The notes under the pieces: model-generated
What the model saw: only the letters and a program-made list of their open reading frames with translations
What the model was told of the DNA's origin: nothing
The model's database searches: none
Made by a program: the position numbers and the translations under genes
From: Hypomesus transpacificus
Taxonomy: Eukaryota > Chordata > Actinopteri > Osmeriformes > Osmeridae
Reading direction: 5' to 3'
Length of the DNA stretch: 64,000 bases
Assembly (NCBI RefSeq): GCF_021917145.1
Contig: NC_061068.1
Location: 9,551,724-9,615,723 of the forward strand
Shown: in pieces, positions 1 to 11,187 of the stretch
How positions within the stretch are numbered: the first letter of the stretch is position 1
Layout of the letters: each line of letters opens with the position of its first letter

Positions 1-3000
1 TGCACATTTAAACGAGTCAAAGTGTCTCATGTTGATGCTCTCATCCAGAACCTCAGGGGCCATATACCTGTGAGAAAAGGACCATGCAGTTTAGTGGTTA
101 GGAAATGCTTTTCTAGGTTGTAAAGGGTCACTTCATTGTGAGTTTGTATGTACCTCTTGGTGCCCACTCTCTGGTTGGGGGCGATGTCGATTGTGTCAGA
201 GACAGACTCGTGGCGAACGGCCAAACCAAGGTCAGCAATGGCACAGGTACTGTTCTTCTTCACCAATATGTTCTTAGACTTTAGGTCTCGGTGGGCGATG
301 CCAGGCTTACCTAAGTGCCACAAAAACACTTAGGCTATCTACCAAAAGTATGCAGGTCCTCTGTCCATTCATCCCAACCATTACTTATAAGACAATATAA
401 CTATGTAAGGAGTATTAGTGTGTGTCCATTTTCTAAATGAACTGTGGATTAAAGTTATTTACAAAGTATATAGTCCCTGAAAACTCAGTATAAGCCACTC
501 AATGAAGATGCTGGTTTGTAACTGACCCAGGTCTGATTATTAGGTGAGAGAATAGGCTCACTGGCCTCGATTCACTGTTTGTAAAACTGGGGGCCAGTTA
601 CAGGGGAGTGGCTATCAATAGCAGAGAAAGGGAACGGCAAAAAAAACATAAATAATACAAACAGTTGTGTAAATATACTGACATGTCATCTCAAAGTTTG
701 ATCATTTGCGCACACACATCTCTTACCCTGAGTGCCAAGGATTTCCATGTGCAGATGTGCCAGGCCACTGGCAGCAGACAATGCCAGCTTGATCATGCCT
801 TCGATGGTGACAGAGTAGTGATTCAGATAGTCAAACAGAGAGCCATACTCATGGTAGTCTGACACCAACCACAGCTGGGTCCAGGTGCCATTATCTAAGA
901 AGGAGAAGACGAAGATTAAATACAGATACGATTCTTTACACAGTATACCCTTTCTAAGAACATGCAACCAGCCCAACTTGAGGGTTTCGATGAAAGCATT
1001 TACCTTTGTTGTCAGCAGCGATAAACCCGAGGATGTTCTCGTGACGAAGCATGATGGTCTGGTAAATCTCAGCCTCCCGGAACCAAGAGCGCTCCTCTCG
1101 TGACGAGAAGATTTTTACCGCCACATCCCCACCACGCCAGCGACCACGCCACACCTCACCAAAACGCCCCTTCCCAATGATCTCCTGCAAAACGATAGTC
1201 CGTGCCACGGTGCGCTGTACAAACAGAGGGAGACCTGCACTAACAGAAGACAACGAGGGGCAGGAACAGAACACCGGTCAGAATGCTGCTACAAAGCTTC
1301 CCCTCCAGCGTTTGCCATTAACATGGATGTGCCATAACTGAACAACATTTTTTGTGTGAGAATGGAGAATTGAGGTGTGACAGGAGTAAAAGGGACACAT
1401 TGACTAGTTCTGCACCTCAGGGCCCTCAAGTACTAGTAGTACTGACCGGAACCAGATCCAGAAGTGGACATGTCATAGATGAGGTCCTGCAGGGTTTTGT
1501 CCTTGGCCAGGTACAGGTGGTCACAGCTGGGGTCCTCCACCTCCAGCCTCTGCCTGTGGCTGTAGGTCCTCTGGTGGTGCTGGAACAGGAAGACGCCTAG
1601 CATCAGCAGCACACACAGCAGGAATACCGGGCCCGCAATCACCGCCACCAGCTCCACAGGACCCCATGTGCGCCCCGGGCCAAAACCACTCCCCAGGCCC
1701 AACCGAGACGTCACTATAGGGAGAGAAAACAAAAGACATAGAAGAGGGTCGATATGCTATGTGAGAAGTTGATTGTAGGCCTATATCCCGAAAGCTATGC
1801 GCACCATGTGATACATTTTGGGTGTAAACGTTTGCATGTTGCATGCTCATGTGTGTCCTCACCAGAGGGTACTTTGAGGCTGATGCTGTTGCAGTAGTCA
1901 GTGTAGCAGCAGTGTGTGTTTAACAGGCCCTCGGCACTGAGGCAGTAGAAGGGCTGGCCGGGAGGCTCCAGCTTGTCGTTGGTGATGCAGATACGAATGT
2001 GCTGCTCATTCCCATTTATGGAGGAGGAGGAGGCCATGCAGGCCCCGTCGGTCTCACACTGGAATCCTGTCTTCGCACACTGTGCTGTAGTGCAGTTACA
2101 CCACAGACCTGGAACAGGTCGATGGAAAAGAGAACAAACTTTACAAAATTGTTGTGTTGATGTACCTTAAGGCTATAACCAGCAGAGGGCAATCAAGGAC
2201 AATACATTACCAATGGTGCTGGATTTGACTAATTCCAATTCCAGAACACCATCTTACTAGCCCTTTACTGCCTAGCCAACATTCCAAACATTCCATAAGC
2301 TGTTGAAATATGATATTCATATTAATATTCATATTTATTGAATTTTCATATTAAATCATACACCTTAACTGTTTATACCATCTTGAAGAGGAGAACTAGG
2401 AGATTTTTATCATGTCAATAAATATATGATCACTTGAGGCAAATCATATTTTATTAAAGTGGTTTCAGGCAGCCATTCTTTACAAAAACTTCTCCATCCA
2501 CCATACCTCATCAGACAACTGCTATTTTCACCGATTTAATTACAAGATGGAGAAATACTTTGAGTGGGTGGAATATCCACAAGTCTGTAGGCAATGTAGA
2601 ACAGAAGACAGATTAGAAATATCATATTTTGATTAAAAGTTATGACCATTCTAGTGACTAGTGGAGACATAGGGAAAACCGGAATTATCCTGTCCCAAAA
2701 GTAGCTAGCTCTATGGCTGGATACTCCTCTCGATAACTAAAAAACGTTCGAGTTTCTTCCACAATCGACCGAATTGGCCAAACAAGGCATGTACATTTAG
2801 CTTACAGTATACATAATCTACCTAGTTAATGTTGTTTTTCGAAGTTTTTTAGAAATCTGCTCAAATCGAAGCTAAACAGTGCTACTACCGTCATTGCTGC
2901 CTGTCACAAACGGCCAAGCCGGACACGTCATTCTTTCCTGAAAACACTCGCTTCACTCCCACAAACAAATTCTTCGTAAGTAAAAAGTTTAGACTTTTAA

Positions 3001-6000
3001 TTGACAATATTGACAACACATATTAAGGAACTTGTCTTTAGTCATAATATCGTCTCCGATTTCAAGTCGAAGCTGTAAATCTAACACTGTAGGCAATCTC
3101 CCATGGTCTCCGCTCTGGTTCCGCCTCGGAAAACAATGGCTGCCGTTGCAGACGATAGATTTATTTCCCCCTCCCACTAACCCCTTAACCAATGATATGT
3201 ACTTTGAGCTTAAGTTGTCATGAGTATCTGGCAGTTTTCAGAAATAAAATCGGTGATTGGACGGTGACGCTATTAGGGCGGGAACCATGGGCATTTTAAT
3301 GCCCATATTTGAATGGTCCGGCAGGAAAGGGTTCTGGCTGCCAGCCCAACTTCTCCCCGCCCCAAAAAAAATTTGGTCGGGAAGTTGGGTCTGGAGGGTC
3401 TCGTATTGGGGACCAACTGCAGAAAACCAGAATCTGGGCGAACCAATGAAATTGCCAGGGCGGGCTTTATACGATGATGGACAGATGATCAACAGTAACG
3501 TAATCACCCATGACACAAAAGAGCGCTTAAATTGAATTCGTATTGAACAAACATGGCTACCGCTGGAGATCTGGGATGTTATGATGATTCTGCCATCGAG
3601 TCTGTTTTAGAAGACATCGATAGCGCATTAATTTTGAAAGAGGAACAGAGAGACGCAATCAAGGCATTTGTCGATGGAAAATATGTTTTTGCCGTCCTTC
3701 CTACGGGATTCGGTAAAAGTTTAATTTATCAGCTGGCCCCATGGTCGCTAAGAAAATGGGACACAATGAAAACCCAGTGGCCATTGTGGTTTTTCATTTT
3801 CTTTTGTGGAGTTGTAATCCTAAACGGAGAACTTGTTCGTACATGCATTGCCCTTTATTGTTTCGCTCAAAAAGTACTCCCCCTACCCTTAAATTAATTT
3901 TACAACACTGGCAAAAATCGTTTGTATTCATTCTTCAAGCATACTTCAAGTCTGCTTGCAGTTTAGTCAGTAAAGATTTAGCTGCCTCTCAGTTTAGTTC
4001 TGTTGACAACAACTATGCGGTGCTTAACATACGTCACATACTCTGTTGCTCTGATTGGTTGTAGATCTATCCAATTGAGCGAAGAGGCATTTGTTTTCCA
4101 GGCTCGTTTGAAACACGCCCCGTAGTCAAAGCCCAACGGAGAGTTCTCAGACTCATATTCTGACTAGAATTATGAGTATGACAACGTCAGGCTACCATCT
4201 TACATCTACAACAATTATTTGATCTGAAGCACAGACACACTTTTCCTTATAAAAGTAGAGGTTGCATCAATACCTTTCTTAATTACATTATAGTAGGATA
4301 AACATTACAAGCTTTACAAATAATTTCAAAAATAATTCAAAGAATGTATGAGAGTTTGTGCTGGAAAACAAGGCATGTACCCAATGAACTTCACAAATAG
4401 AATCAACAAACATTCCACACAAAGTTAAAAGGTCTACTTCTTCCACAGGGCCGAGGCTTGAAACTGAGTACACGTAAGCTATCCATTTGAACTAAACCAA
4501 TCTAGACAAGTATGACTTACTCATAGCCAAAAAAAGGAAGTGTTTCAGCATACTCTGGCTTTTCCAGACAAGTGTGTCAGCTAGAATATAAAACTTTTCT
4601 TAAATATAATTCCTCAGTGAAACAGGACAGAAAAAGGTATTGTTCAGTGTGTTCGCTCAGACAACAAAAGTCAGGAACAACATGTGTTCTATGATGCAAT
4701 CAATCTACACACTGTATACAGTAGACTGTGCATATAATATATACCCACATAAAAAACGAAAGCTCAAAGACAAAAGGTCTCTCTGTTAAATGCAGAGATT
4801 TAATTACACTGCAGAGCGGAAAAAAATGGACTCTGCCCACAATACAGTTTGATAATCTTCTCTGCTGTGTCGTCACATTGGGCCTTTGTGTGGCTTTTAC
4901 ATAGGAAACCACAAGCCATTTACCCTAACAAGCAGAGAGACTGGGAGGAAAGCCCCAGACCCAGGAGGGGCTGTGAGGGTAACCCCCTTTCCAGTCTGGC
5001 TTGATAGGGCAGGATGATAGAATGGGTGGAGGGAGGACACTTTTAGGAGGATGTTTTGGGATTAGTTTTGAGAGGGGCACAGGGGGTAGGTCAGGACAGA
5101 TACTGAACTGAGGGACGGAGCAGTGACAGGTTGGGGCATTCACTATGGATGTATGTCATAAACCTCCTGCAGTAATGGGGTATGTGTGTTTGTATATGGA
5201 GAGCATGACCAGCTGCAACAGTAACTGACACTACTTGGGATCATGTCATTGGCCAATAGTGTGAAACTCAAAATTCCAGTAATTCTACCCATTGTTTTCA
5301 TTAGCAAACCTATTACCTCAAGTAAATACTGGTGTAAAATCAAACCTGCTAGACTTTGCATTAACGTGCTGATAAGCTCTGTAAAAGCATCCGTAAATAC
5401 AACTATCCAACGACCCCCAAATCCCAACCCGGGCTGAGATACTGGGAATCCGACGCCAGGAACAATGTGGGGGTGGTGGTGATCTGAGTGCCGTTAAGTG
5501 CAGCCTCTAGATGATAGGACAGGGTGTTGGAGAAGTTCAACACAGCCAGACATGTAGCTGATTAAGACAATCTGATGACACCAGGCAGAGAAAACATACC
5601 ACTCCACCCTCACCGTGTTCACTTACTCCCTCACCACACTCAATCAATACAAAAGAAGTACATGTACATACAAGTGTTCGTTTATGTGTAGAAACCTGCC
5701 TAAAAATAGCTTGATATGCCACAGGTTTGTAATCAGTGTTGGATAGGAATAATGGAAAATATACAAACATGTAACGCAGAGCTGGGTTTGTAAAAGAGTC
5801 TCTTTGTAGCGAGCCTTAATGCAGGTATTGTCTAAAGCTAAATTATGAGTGAGCATACAGTATGTGATTACATCGTCTCTCTGCTGTGGTACCCATGGGA
5901 GGCTGGCCTTAAATACCCGAGGCCCTGACACACGAGTCCTTGGACTTTAGACAGGAAGCCGCATCTTAATTTGAGAGGGATAAAAACAATAGAAATCAAT

Positions 6001-8822
6001 GGAGTGACTAGAGGAGAGCAGAAGTCTAGATGCAGCTGATAGAACAGAGATAAAGAGAAAGAGCTTTCCAAACAACAAAATGACTCATTTGGCAGAAGAT
6101 AGCCCAAAAGGGCATCTTACATGTTGCTCAATGAAATTAGGTGGTCTGTTTCTTAGATTTTATACAGCAGGACAGATATAATTTTGATGTTCTAGATCAC
6201 CTTCCCCCACACTTAGCATCTAGCCACTTAGTTTTTCCAAACAAATCATTTGGTCTCGAACCCTGCTTATTGCCCAGCTACTGTCTGGTAGGCATGCAAA
6301 CAATCATCCCATCTGTTTGCATTCATGCTCTCATCCGAACAAGTACTTAAAAAGAATGAAAGAATCCTGGAAAAGTTAACCATCTAACCTTGATAATATC
6401 AAGGCTGGTGTGGTTTAATTGGATATTATGGGAGTCAGATGGCTGAGCGGTTAGGGAACCGGGATATTGATCAGAAGGTTGCTGGTTCGATTCCTAGCCG
6501 TGCCAAATGATGTTGTGTCTTTGGGCAAGGCACTTCACCCTACTTGCCTTGGGGAATTGTCCCTGTACTTACTGTAAGTCGCTCTGGATAAGAGCGTCTG
6601 CTAAATGTAATGTAAATGTAATATTAAATTAGGTCATACCTATGAACTCAAAGAGACTGTAGGAGATACCTCAATCAGAGGGGCTGCTCTGATGACATCT
6701 CTGTTTGCCTTACCTCACAGAGACTACTAGTTGGCTCTGGATGTAAAAGGTAAATTCCTGAACAAACAGGCCTACATGTAAATCTCCATCATGTTAAGAG
6801 AGCCAACAAAGAATAAAAACATGATATGATTTTTGTGGTTTTATTGGTGGACAGAAAGTCTTAAATCTTTCCAAACAAAACCAACAAACAACATTCAATT
6901 TACAGGCAGTCCTATATGTGTGAGAGAGAACAGTGAGTGGGAGACATGTTTTACTGGACCAAAGATTAGCAACTTTTTTCTCTACTCTTACTATTTAAAT
7001 ACACTTGATATCACATTGATAATTTTGATACTTGAATAAAAATCCAATAGGCAACGTATCCCTTTCATTTTATTAAAATTATAATACTGTACTCCTACTT
7101 AAGTTGGATTCACCAAAAAATGTTCACAATGAATTGAAGTCATCTTTAATCAATGGCATCCTTAACCATGGCAATCTTGAAGAGGCAGACCTTTTTCAAG
7201 ATTTGGAATACTTTTATTGGACATGAAGGACAGGATGCCTTGCTACTTGTTAGAAACTAAATAAGGTCACCACAGTCAAGATAAAATAAGGATTGTAGCA
7301 ACATTTTTTATAGTAGTGTTAGATCATGTGTCGTGTTTCAGTAAAGGTATCACTGGGAGCTACAACTGAAAATTTATTTTGAAAAGATTTTCTGATACGT
7401 GGTTTCAAATATTGATCAGAGTAATATTATAGAGCAGTAGGACTATACTCAGCACATTTCTCTGTCTGAAAAGAATTAAAGGCCAGAGAGAGAGGGTGCA
7501 ATGATGAGAGGAATGGATGGATAAGAGGAAGGTACTACATATAGAGATGGAAACAATAGAGAGCTTTTTCAGTCCAGATCAGTTATGCATTGATCTGATC
7601 CATCAGTTGATGTGTGTGCTAAGGAGTGCCCCTCCCCGGATGGAATTGCCCTCATTCCACACACAAACACCCAAACGGACCTAGATTTCAACTGTCTTCA
7701 GTCTGCTGTCAGTACCCCATGCATTTATCAAGACATTCACTTCCTGCCTTTAGCCCAGAAATATTCTGAGCAGCAGCTATCGGGTTCATTAGACTACTCA
7801 TCTGTACACACGCACACCTTGCTGGCCTTTTTCTACTCCTTAAACCTTCATTTTACTTATTGTATTCTTATCATAAACATGGACTAATTCGAATTACAAG
7901 AAGCTTCAGGATACCCCAGTTGGTTGGGTAGCACACAATAGCCTATTTAGCAATGTACAGCAGCGCTTGAAAGCTAAATAGGTCAACTTCTGAATCTACC
8001 TTGCCCGCTTGCCAGTGAGTATTGTGTTGAAATATCAAAAATAGCATGGTCTTAAATGTCAGAAAGGCAGCCTACTACTGCTTCACAATGTCCCAAACAC
8101 AAACATTTTAGATACCTGAAAGATATTGTAAAAAATAGATGAAATGGTTTGAATGGGAACAATACAGAAGACATAGCTATCGTAATTGCTAATGGAGATA
8201 TTTAGCATTTTTTTATTCATTAGTAGGCTACTAATTAATTTAGTTACTGAATATACAGAAACAAGACTAGGCTACCATTATTCCAATACTTTAGGGCCCG
8301 AGTATTTCAAGAGAGTTCAACCAACAACAAACAAAGTAGTTAAAATGTGAATGCATTTCCAGTAGCTATATTTTCACATCTGCTTATACGGCTTATATGA
8401 CTTCACCTCACATGTGTTTTTACATGTCATATGTGATGTTCTCTTATTTACACAAACGCTCGAGCCAGAAACTGCAAGAGCGACCAAGACATGTCTGGCA
8501 GTAGTTTTGTCAGCCAGACTTGGATGTAGAACATGACTAAAACATTGATTGAGACTTCTCGCCGCGTTTTATAATATTTTAACAGTCAGCCTTACTGCTA
8601 AATTCGGCTTGTTAGGTTGGCAGCAAGCTAGAAAGCATCCAAATCCTTGCGCCATGTTGTTGTGCTAAGCGATGCTAGGCTGGAGCAACACCGAGATTAG
8701 ATAAAATAATAATTCAGTCGCGAAACGAGGACTAGCTAAGAATATATCGTTTACTCACCATCACAAGTACCATATGAGCCCACAAACAAGAACAGTGTTA
8801 ATAAGAGCCGTTTCTTAGCCAT
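1..8822 (-). CDS. acvr1b: Activin receptor type-1B (ALK4), 5' seven coding exons, 3' part outside window
   Basis: Type I serine/threonine kinase receptor for activin/nodal ligands at the plasma membrane; phosphorylates Smad2/3. Coding exons on the minus strand: 8822-8759, 2108-1863, 1713-1447, 1234-1004, 894-727, 310-154, 67-1 (cut by the window edge), giving 400 residues in frame. The start is the ATG at 8822, followed by a signal peptide ([18 protein letters not shown]). Next come a cysteine-rich ectodomain with CCYTDYCN (to about residue 104), a membrane segment at about 123-147, the GS box TSGSGSG at about 187-193, and a kinase with glycine loop [15 protein letters not shown] lysine, HRDLKSKN loop, DLG and the start of [30 protein letters not shown] and ALSAASG fit ALK4 better than TGFBR1 or ALK7. 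Exon lengths 246, 231, 168 and 157 are those I recall for this receptor family. Which teleost duplicate (a or b) it is cannot be told. Confidence 0.95.
3287..3306. repeat. Short inverted repeat upstream of the helicase fragment
   Basis: Nine-base arms (atgggcatt and aatgcccat) separated by two bases, about 250 bp before the helicase ATG. It lies in a stretch (3230-3540) richer in GC than the flanking intron, which may be the promoter copied with the helicase fragment. No function is assigned. Confidence 0.4.
3553..3792 (+). pseudogene. RecQ/DEAD-type helicase N-terminal fragment, frameshifted
   Basis: An ATG at 3553 opens a frame starting [20 protein letters not shown] and continuing through [20 protein letters not shown] into [13 protein letters not shown]. 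This is the Q-motif region plus Walker A (motif I) arrangement of RecQ-like superfamily 2 helicases. Right after LAP the reading continues in another frame ([16 protein letters not shown], from 3741), which indicates a one-base loss, and similarity then ends; no DEAH box, motif III or RecQ C-terminal part follows. It is antisense to acvr1b inside its intron 1. I read it as a dead 5' fragment of a multicopy helicase gene, possibly spread with a mobile element. The family call rests on motif I and context; the mobile origin is inference. Confidence 0.6.
6430..6622 (+). mobile_element. tRNA-derived SINE, full length
   Basis: Starts with a tRNA-like head holding a pol III A box (tggctgagcggttag) and B box (ggttcgattcc). 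A conserved body follows (ttgggcaaggcacttcaccc), then the tail segment with gctctggataagagcgtct, ending in taaatgtaa-type repeats. The same element recurs at 19441-19633 (inverted) and 29153-29336, with a 5'-truncated copy at 45661-45737. It lies inside acvr1b intron 1, opposite to the gene. The SINE subfamily name was not determined. Confidence 0.85.
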
Positions 8823-9371
8823 GGTCGCTAGAGTCCCATTGCATTGCATAAATTTAAGATAGTATGTGTGACGAACAAGGCTCACAGAAGCACATAGGCA
8901 TAGCTACAAAACACGCACACATACACACGCAAACGGCTAACCAGCCAGGATCAAATACCTTAAAGGGACAGAACACTTCGGTTGTTATTTGTAATGTCGA
9001 CAGAAAAACAATTATTCATGTGGGTGGAGATGTTAAACCTATAACATACTAGCCATAATAATTTGTAGGCTATATGACATTTGGCAGACATAATGTCACA
9101 GATTTAAAGCCTGACAGCTCACCCACCCTTAAGAGGGCGATTGTTAGGCCACACATACTCACACACATCTCATGCCAAGTATAGGCCTCGTGTTCACTAT
9201 TTACAGAGTAAGAACACAAATTCCAGAGGCATCAGATGCCTGAAACAGTCTATACTTGTGTATCAAGTTGATGTAAATGTTTCCACAGACAAGGGTATGT
9301 TGCCCTTCAGATATGTTGCTCAAATACCAGAGTGGTTTGATCAAGTTTATTGTATTACTCATCCTCTCCCT

Positions 9372-9408
9372 ATAGGTACCTGTGATCTTTAAAACTTAGA
9401 CAAGTGGT
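9372..9408 (+). repeat. Dispersed 37-bp repeat, copy 1
   Basis: Matches 21691-21727 with a single mismatch (shared core gatctttaaaacttagacaa). Similarity stops sharply on both sides. Probably the remnant of an unnamed transposable element. Confidence 0.6.
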
Positions 9409-9762
9409 TTGTGACAAAATGTATTGCAGGTTTTACTGTGACTGTGTGTCCTGCATTCATATATCAACAAGGTAATAATTAGTTCCTGTAACATTAGATG
9501 CTGGACCAGCTGAATCCTCACCCTTATATCTTATAAATACCCTTTCCCAGGTGGGCAGATTACCCAACAGACTGTGCCTTGGAAGGGGTTAGGATTCCAT
9601 GTCCTGCACATACAGACAGGATGTATGCAGCCAACCTTTGGCAAGGTATATGCTCACTCAATTGCCCAATATCAAAAATGCCCTTACAACTGCAGATGTA
9701 AGACATTTTATTACTATTAAATGAATGGTTGGTGTTTTAGTCAGTTTGCGAATATATGGATA

Positions 9763-9865
9763 ATGGCTGTCGTTTATGATCATTGACCTATGCACTTTTT
9801 GTAAAGCTCTCTCTCTTGGAATTCGCTTTGGATAAAAGCGTTTGCTAAATGAATAAATGTAAATG
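9763..9865 (+). mobile_element. 3' tail fragment of a LINE (L2-like)
   Basis: Contains gatcattgacctatgc, ttgtaaagctctctctcttg, then gctttggataaaagcgtttg and an aaatgtaaatg end. This is the same 3' end as the longer fragments at 42310-42622 and 43850-44372. Severely 5' truncated, as usual for non-LTR retrotransposons. Confidence 0.6.
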
Positions 9866-11187
9866 GTTCAAGGTCGTTTCGTATATTGGGTCTTTGCAGT
9901 ATTCCATTCAGGAGTTCTAGGTAGTGGTGACTTCTAAACGCTAATCATCTATGACATTTCGATTATTTCTGGGAAATGTTTTCTATTATAGAATTGTAGG
10001 ATGCCATCTGGTGGACTTATCTGGGAATGGAGTATGCACAGGAGAATGGGATCCTTCCCCAAAAAAGTTATTTCTGGATTTATCGTTGCAGACCTGTTAG
10101 CTTCAATAACAGTACTCAATAAAATAACACCGGAGTTCTGCTTGTCTAAACAATAATACATTTTTGCTGGTGTTTTGTCTGCATCATAGGCTTAATTGTA
10201 TAGTACTTTGTTTGCTAGCGTCACACGTGATTTTCCGTCCTATATCTGACTGTTGCGTAAATCTGTGAGCTGAGATTACAGTAAACCTTTCCCAGGTTCT
10301 CTTTGAATAACCATTGCTCTTAGCCTCAGACTTTGTAATCATAAAGCACACAGCCACCTTTCGCTAAGGTTTATTTGCAAGATATACAATAAAACATGTT
10401 ATATACAACTAAATCGTTCTAATTTCAGAATTAGCAGCTTCATAGGTGTAGTTACAAAATGGTATGCAGACATAAATGCAAAAAGCATGCAGCCAATTTA
10501 GCTACTGTATGACTTCCACAATTTATTTGATAAAGATTTACAAGTCCATAGTCAATATTTACATATTTACAAAAGCCATCAATTATCTATGATTCAATCC
10601 CTGAGTGTAGTGTGAACGTGAGCTTTGGTATTCTAAAACCCTGAGTTGAGCACGCATTCACTACAAAATAATAATTGCCAATGACATAAAAAAATACAAA
10701 AAGAAAATGTTTTACTTTGAACTCTGGACAGTTTTTTTTCAGTTGCATTTATAATGCAATAGTAGCTGATTGTGAGATTTTGACATCCATAGTGATGTTT
10801 TTTTTTTTCTTAACAAAGAAAACCGTTACTTGTAATGAGCGTTAGTTTATAGAAAATGTACGAGTGTATTGATATAACTATGTGTGAATGAGGCTGTAGA
10901 AGTGTTAATAATATTAGTAAGGGGTTAGTGCTAGGGTAAAAAAAAAAGAGATAAGCATGAGTTATTGGGTACTAAGGCCCTTATAAGATGCACATTAACA
11001 TGTGTTAATAAGACTTGCTAACTTACTAAGGCCTTATTACCAAATAACGCTCATTGCAAGCACCTGGATATGTAACTACATGTTACCAAAAAACAAACAA
11101 ATAAAGCCATTGGAGTCCAACAGGGGAACATGATGGTAATACTGTCTGTGGAAAAAAATCTGAAATATATTGGCGGTGCATGGACTT

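Larger units (their letters stand above)
2109..8758 (-). other. acvr1b intron 1 (6.6 kb) and its contents
   Basis: Long first intron between the signal-peptide exon and the ectodomain exon. It is mostly AT-rich unique-looking DNA. Two items stand out and are listed separately: a plus-strand helicase fragment near 3553 with a GC-richer upstream part (about 3230-3552), and a tRNA-derived SINE at 6430-6622. I see no other coding exon. Confidence 0.7.
8823..11187. other. Intergenic region between acvr1b (5' end) and ankrd33 (3' end)
   Basis: Both genes run leftwards, so this holds the acvr1b promoter/5'UTR side (near 8823) and the ankrd33 3'UTR side (near 11187). It contains a LINE tail (9763-9865) and one copy of a 37-bp dispersed repeat (9372-9408). 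The rest is AT-rich with no convincing exon. The poly(A) site of ankrd33 could not be fixed. Confidence 0.6.

Noticed and set aside
6430..6500. A tRNA gene
   Set aside because: A and B boxes are present, but the sequence continues into the SINE body and the same unit recurs elsewhere; cloverleaf arms are poor.
1..8822. tgfbr1 or acvr1c instead of acvr1b
   Set aside because: The ectodomain CCYTDYCN, the transmembrane [14 protein letters not shown] and ALSAASG in the kinase agree with ALK4.
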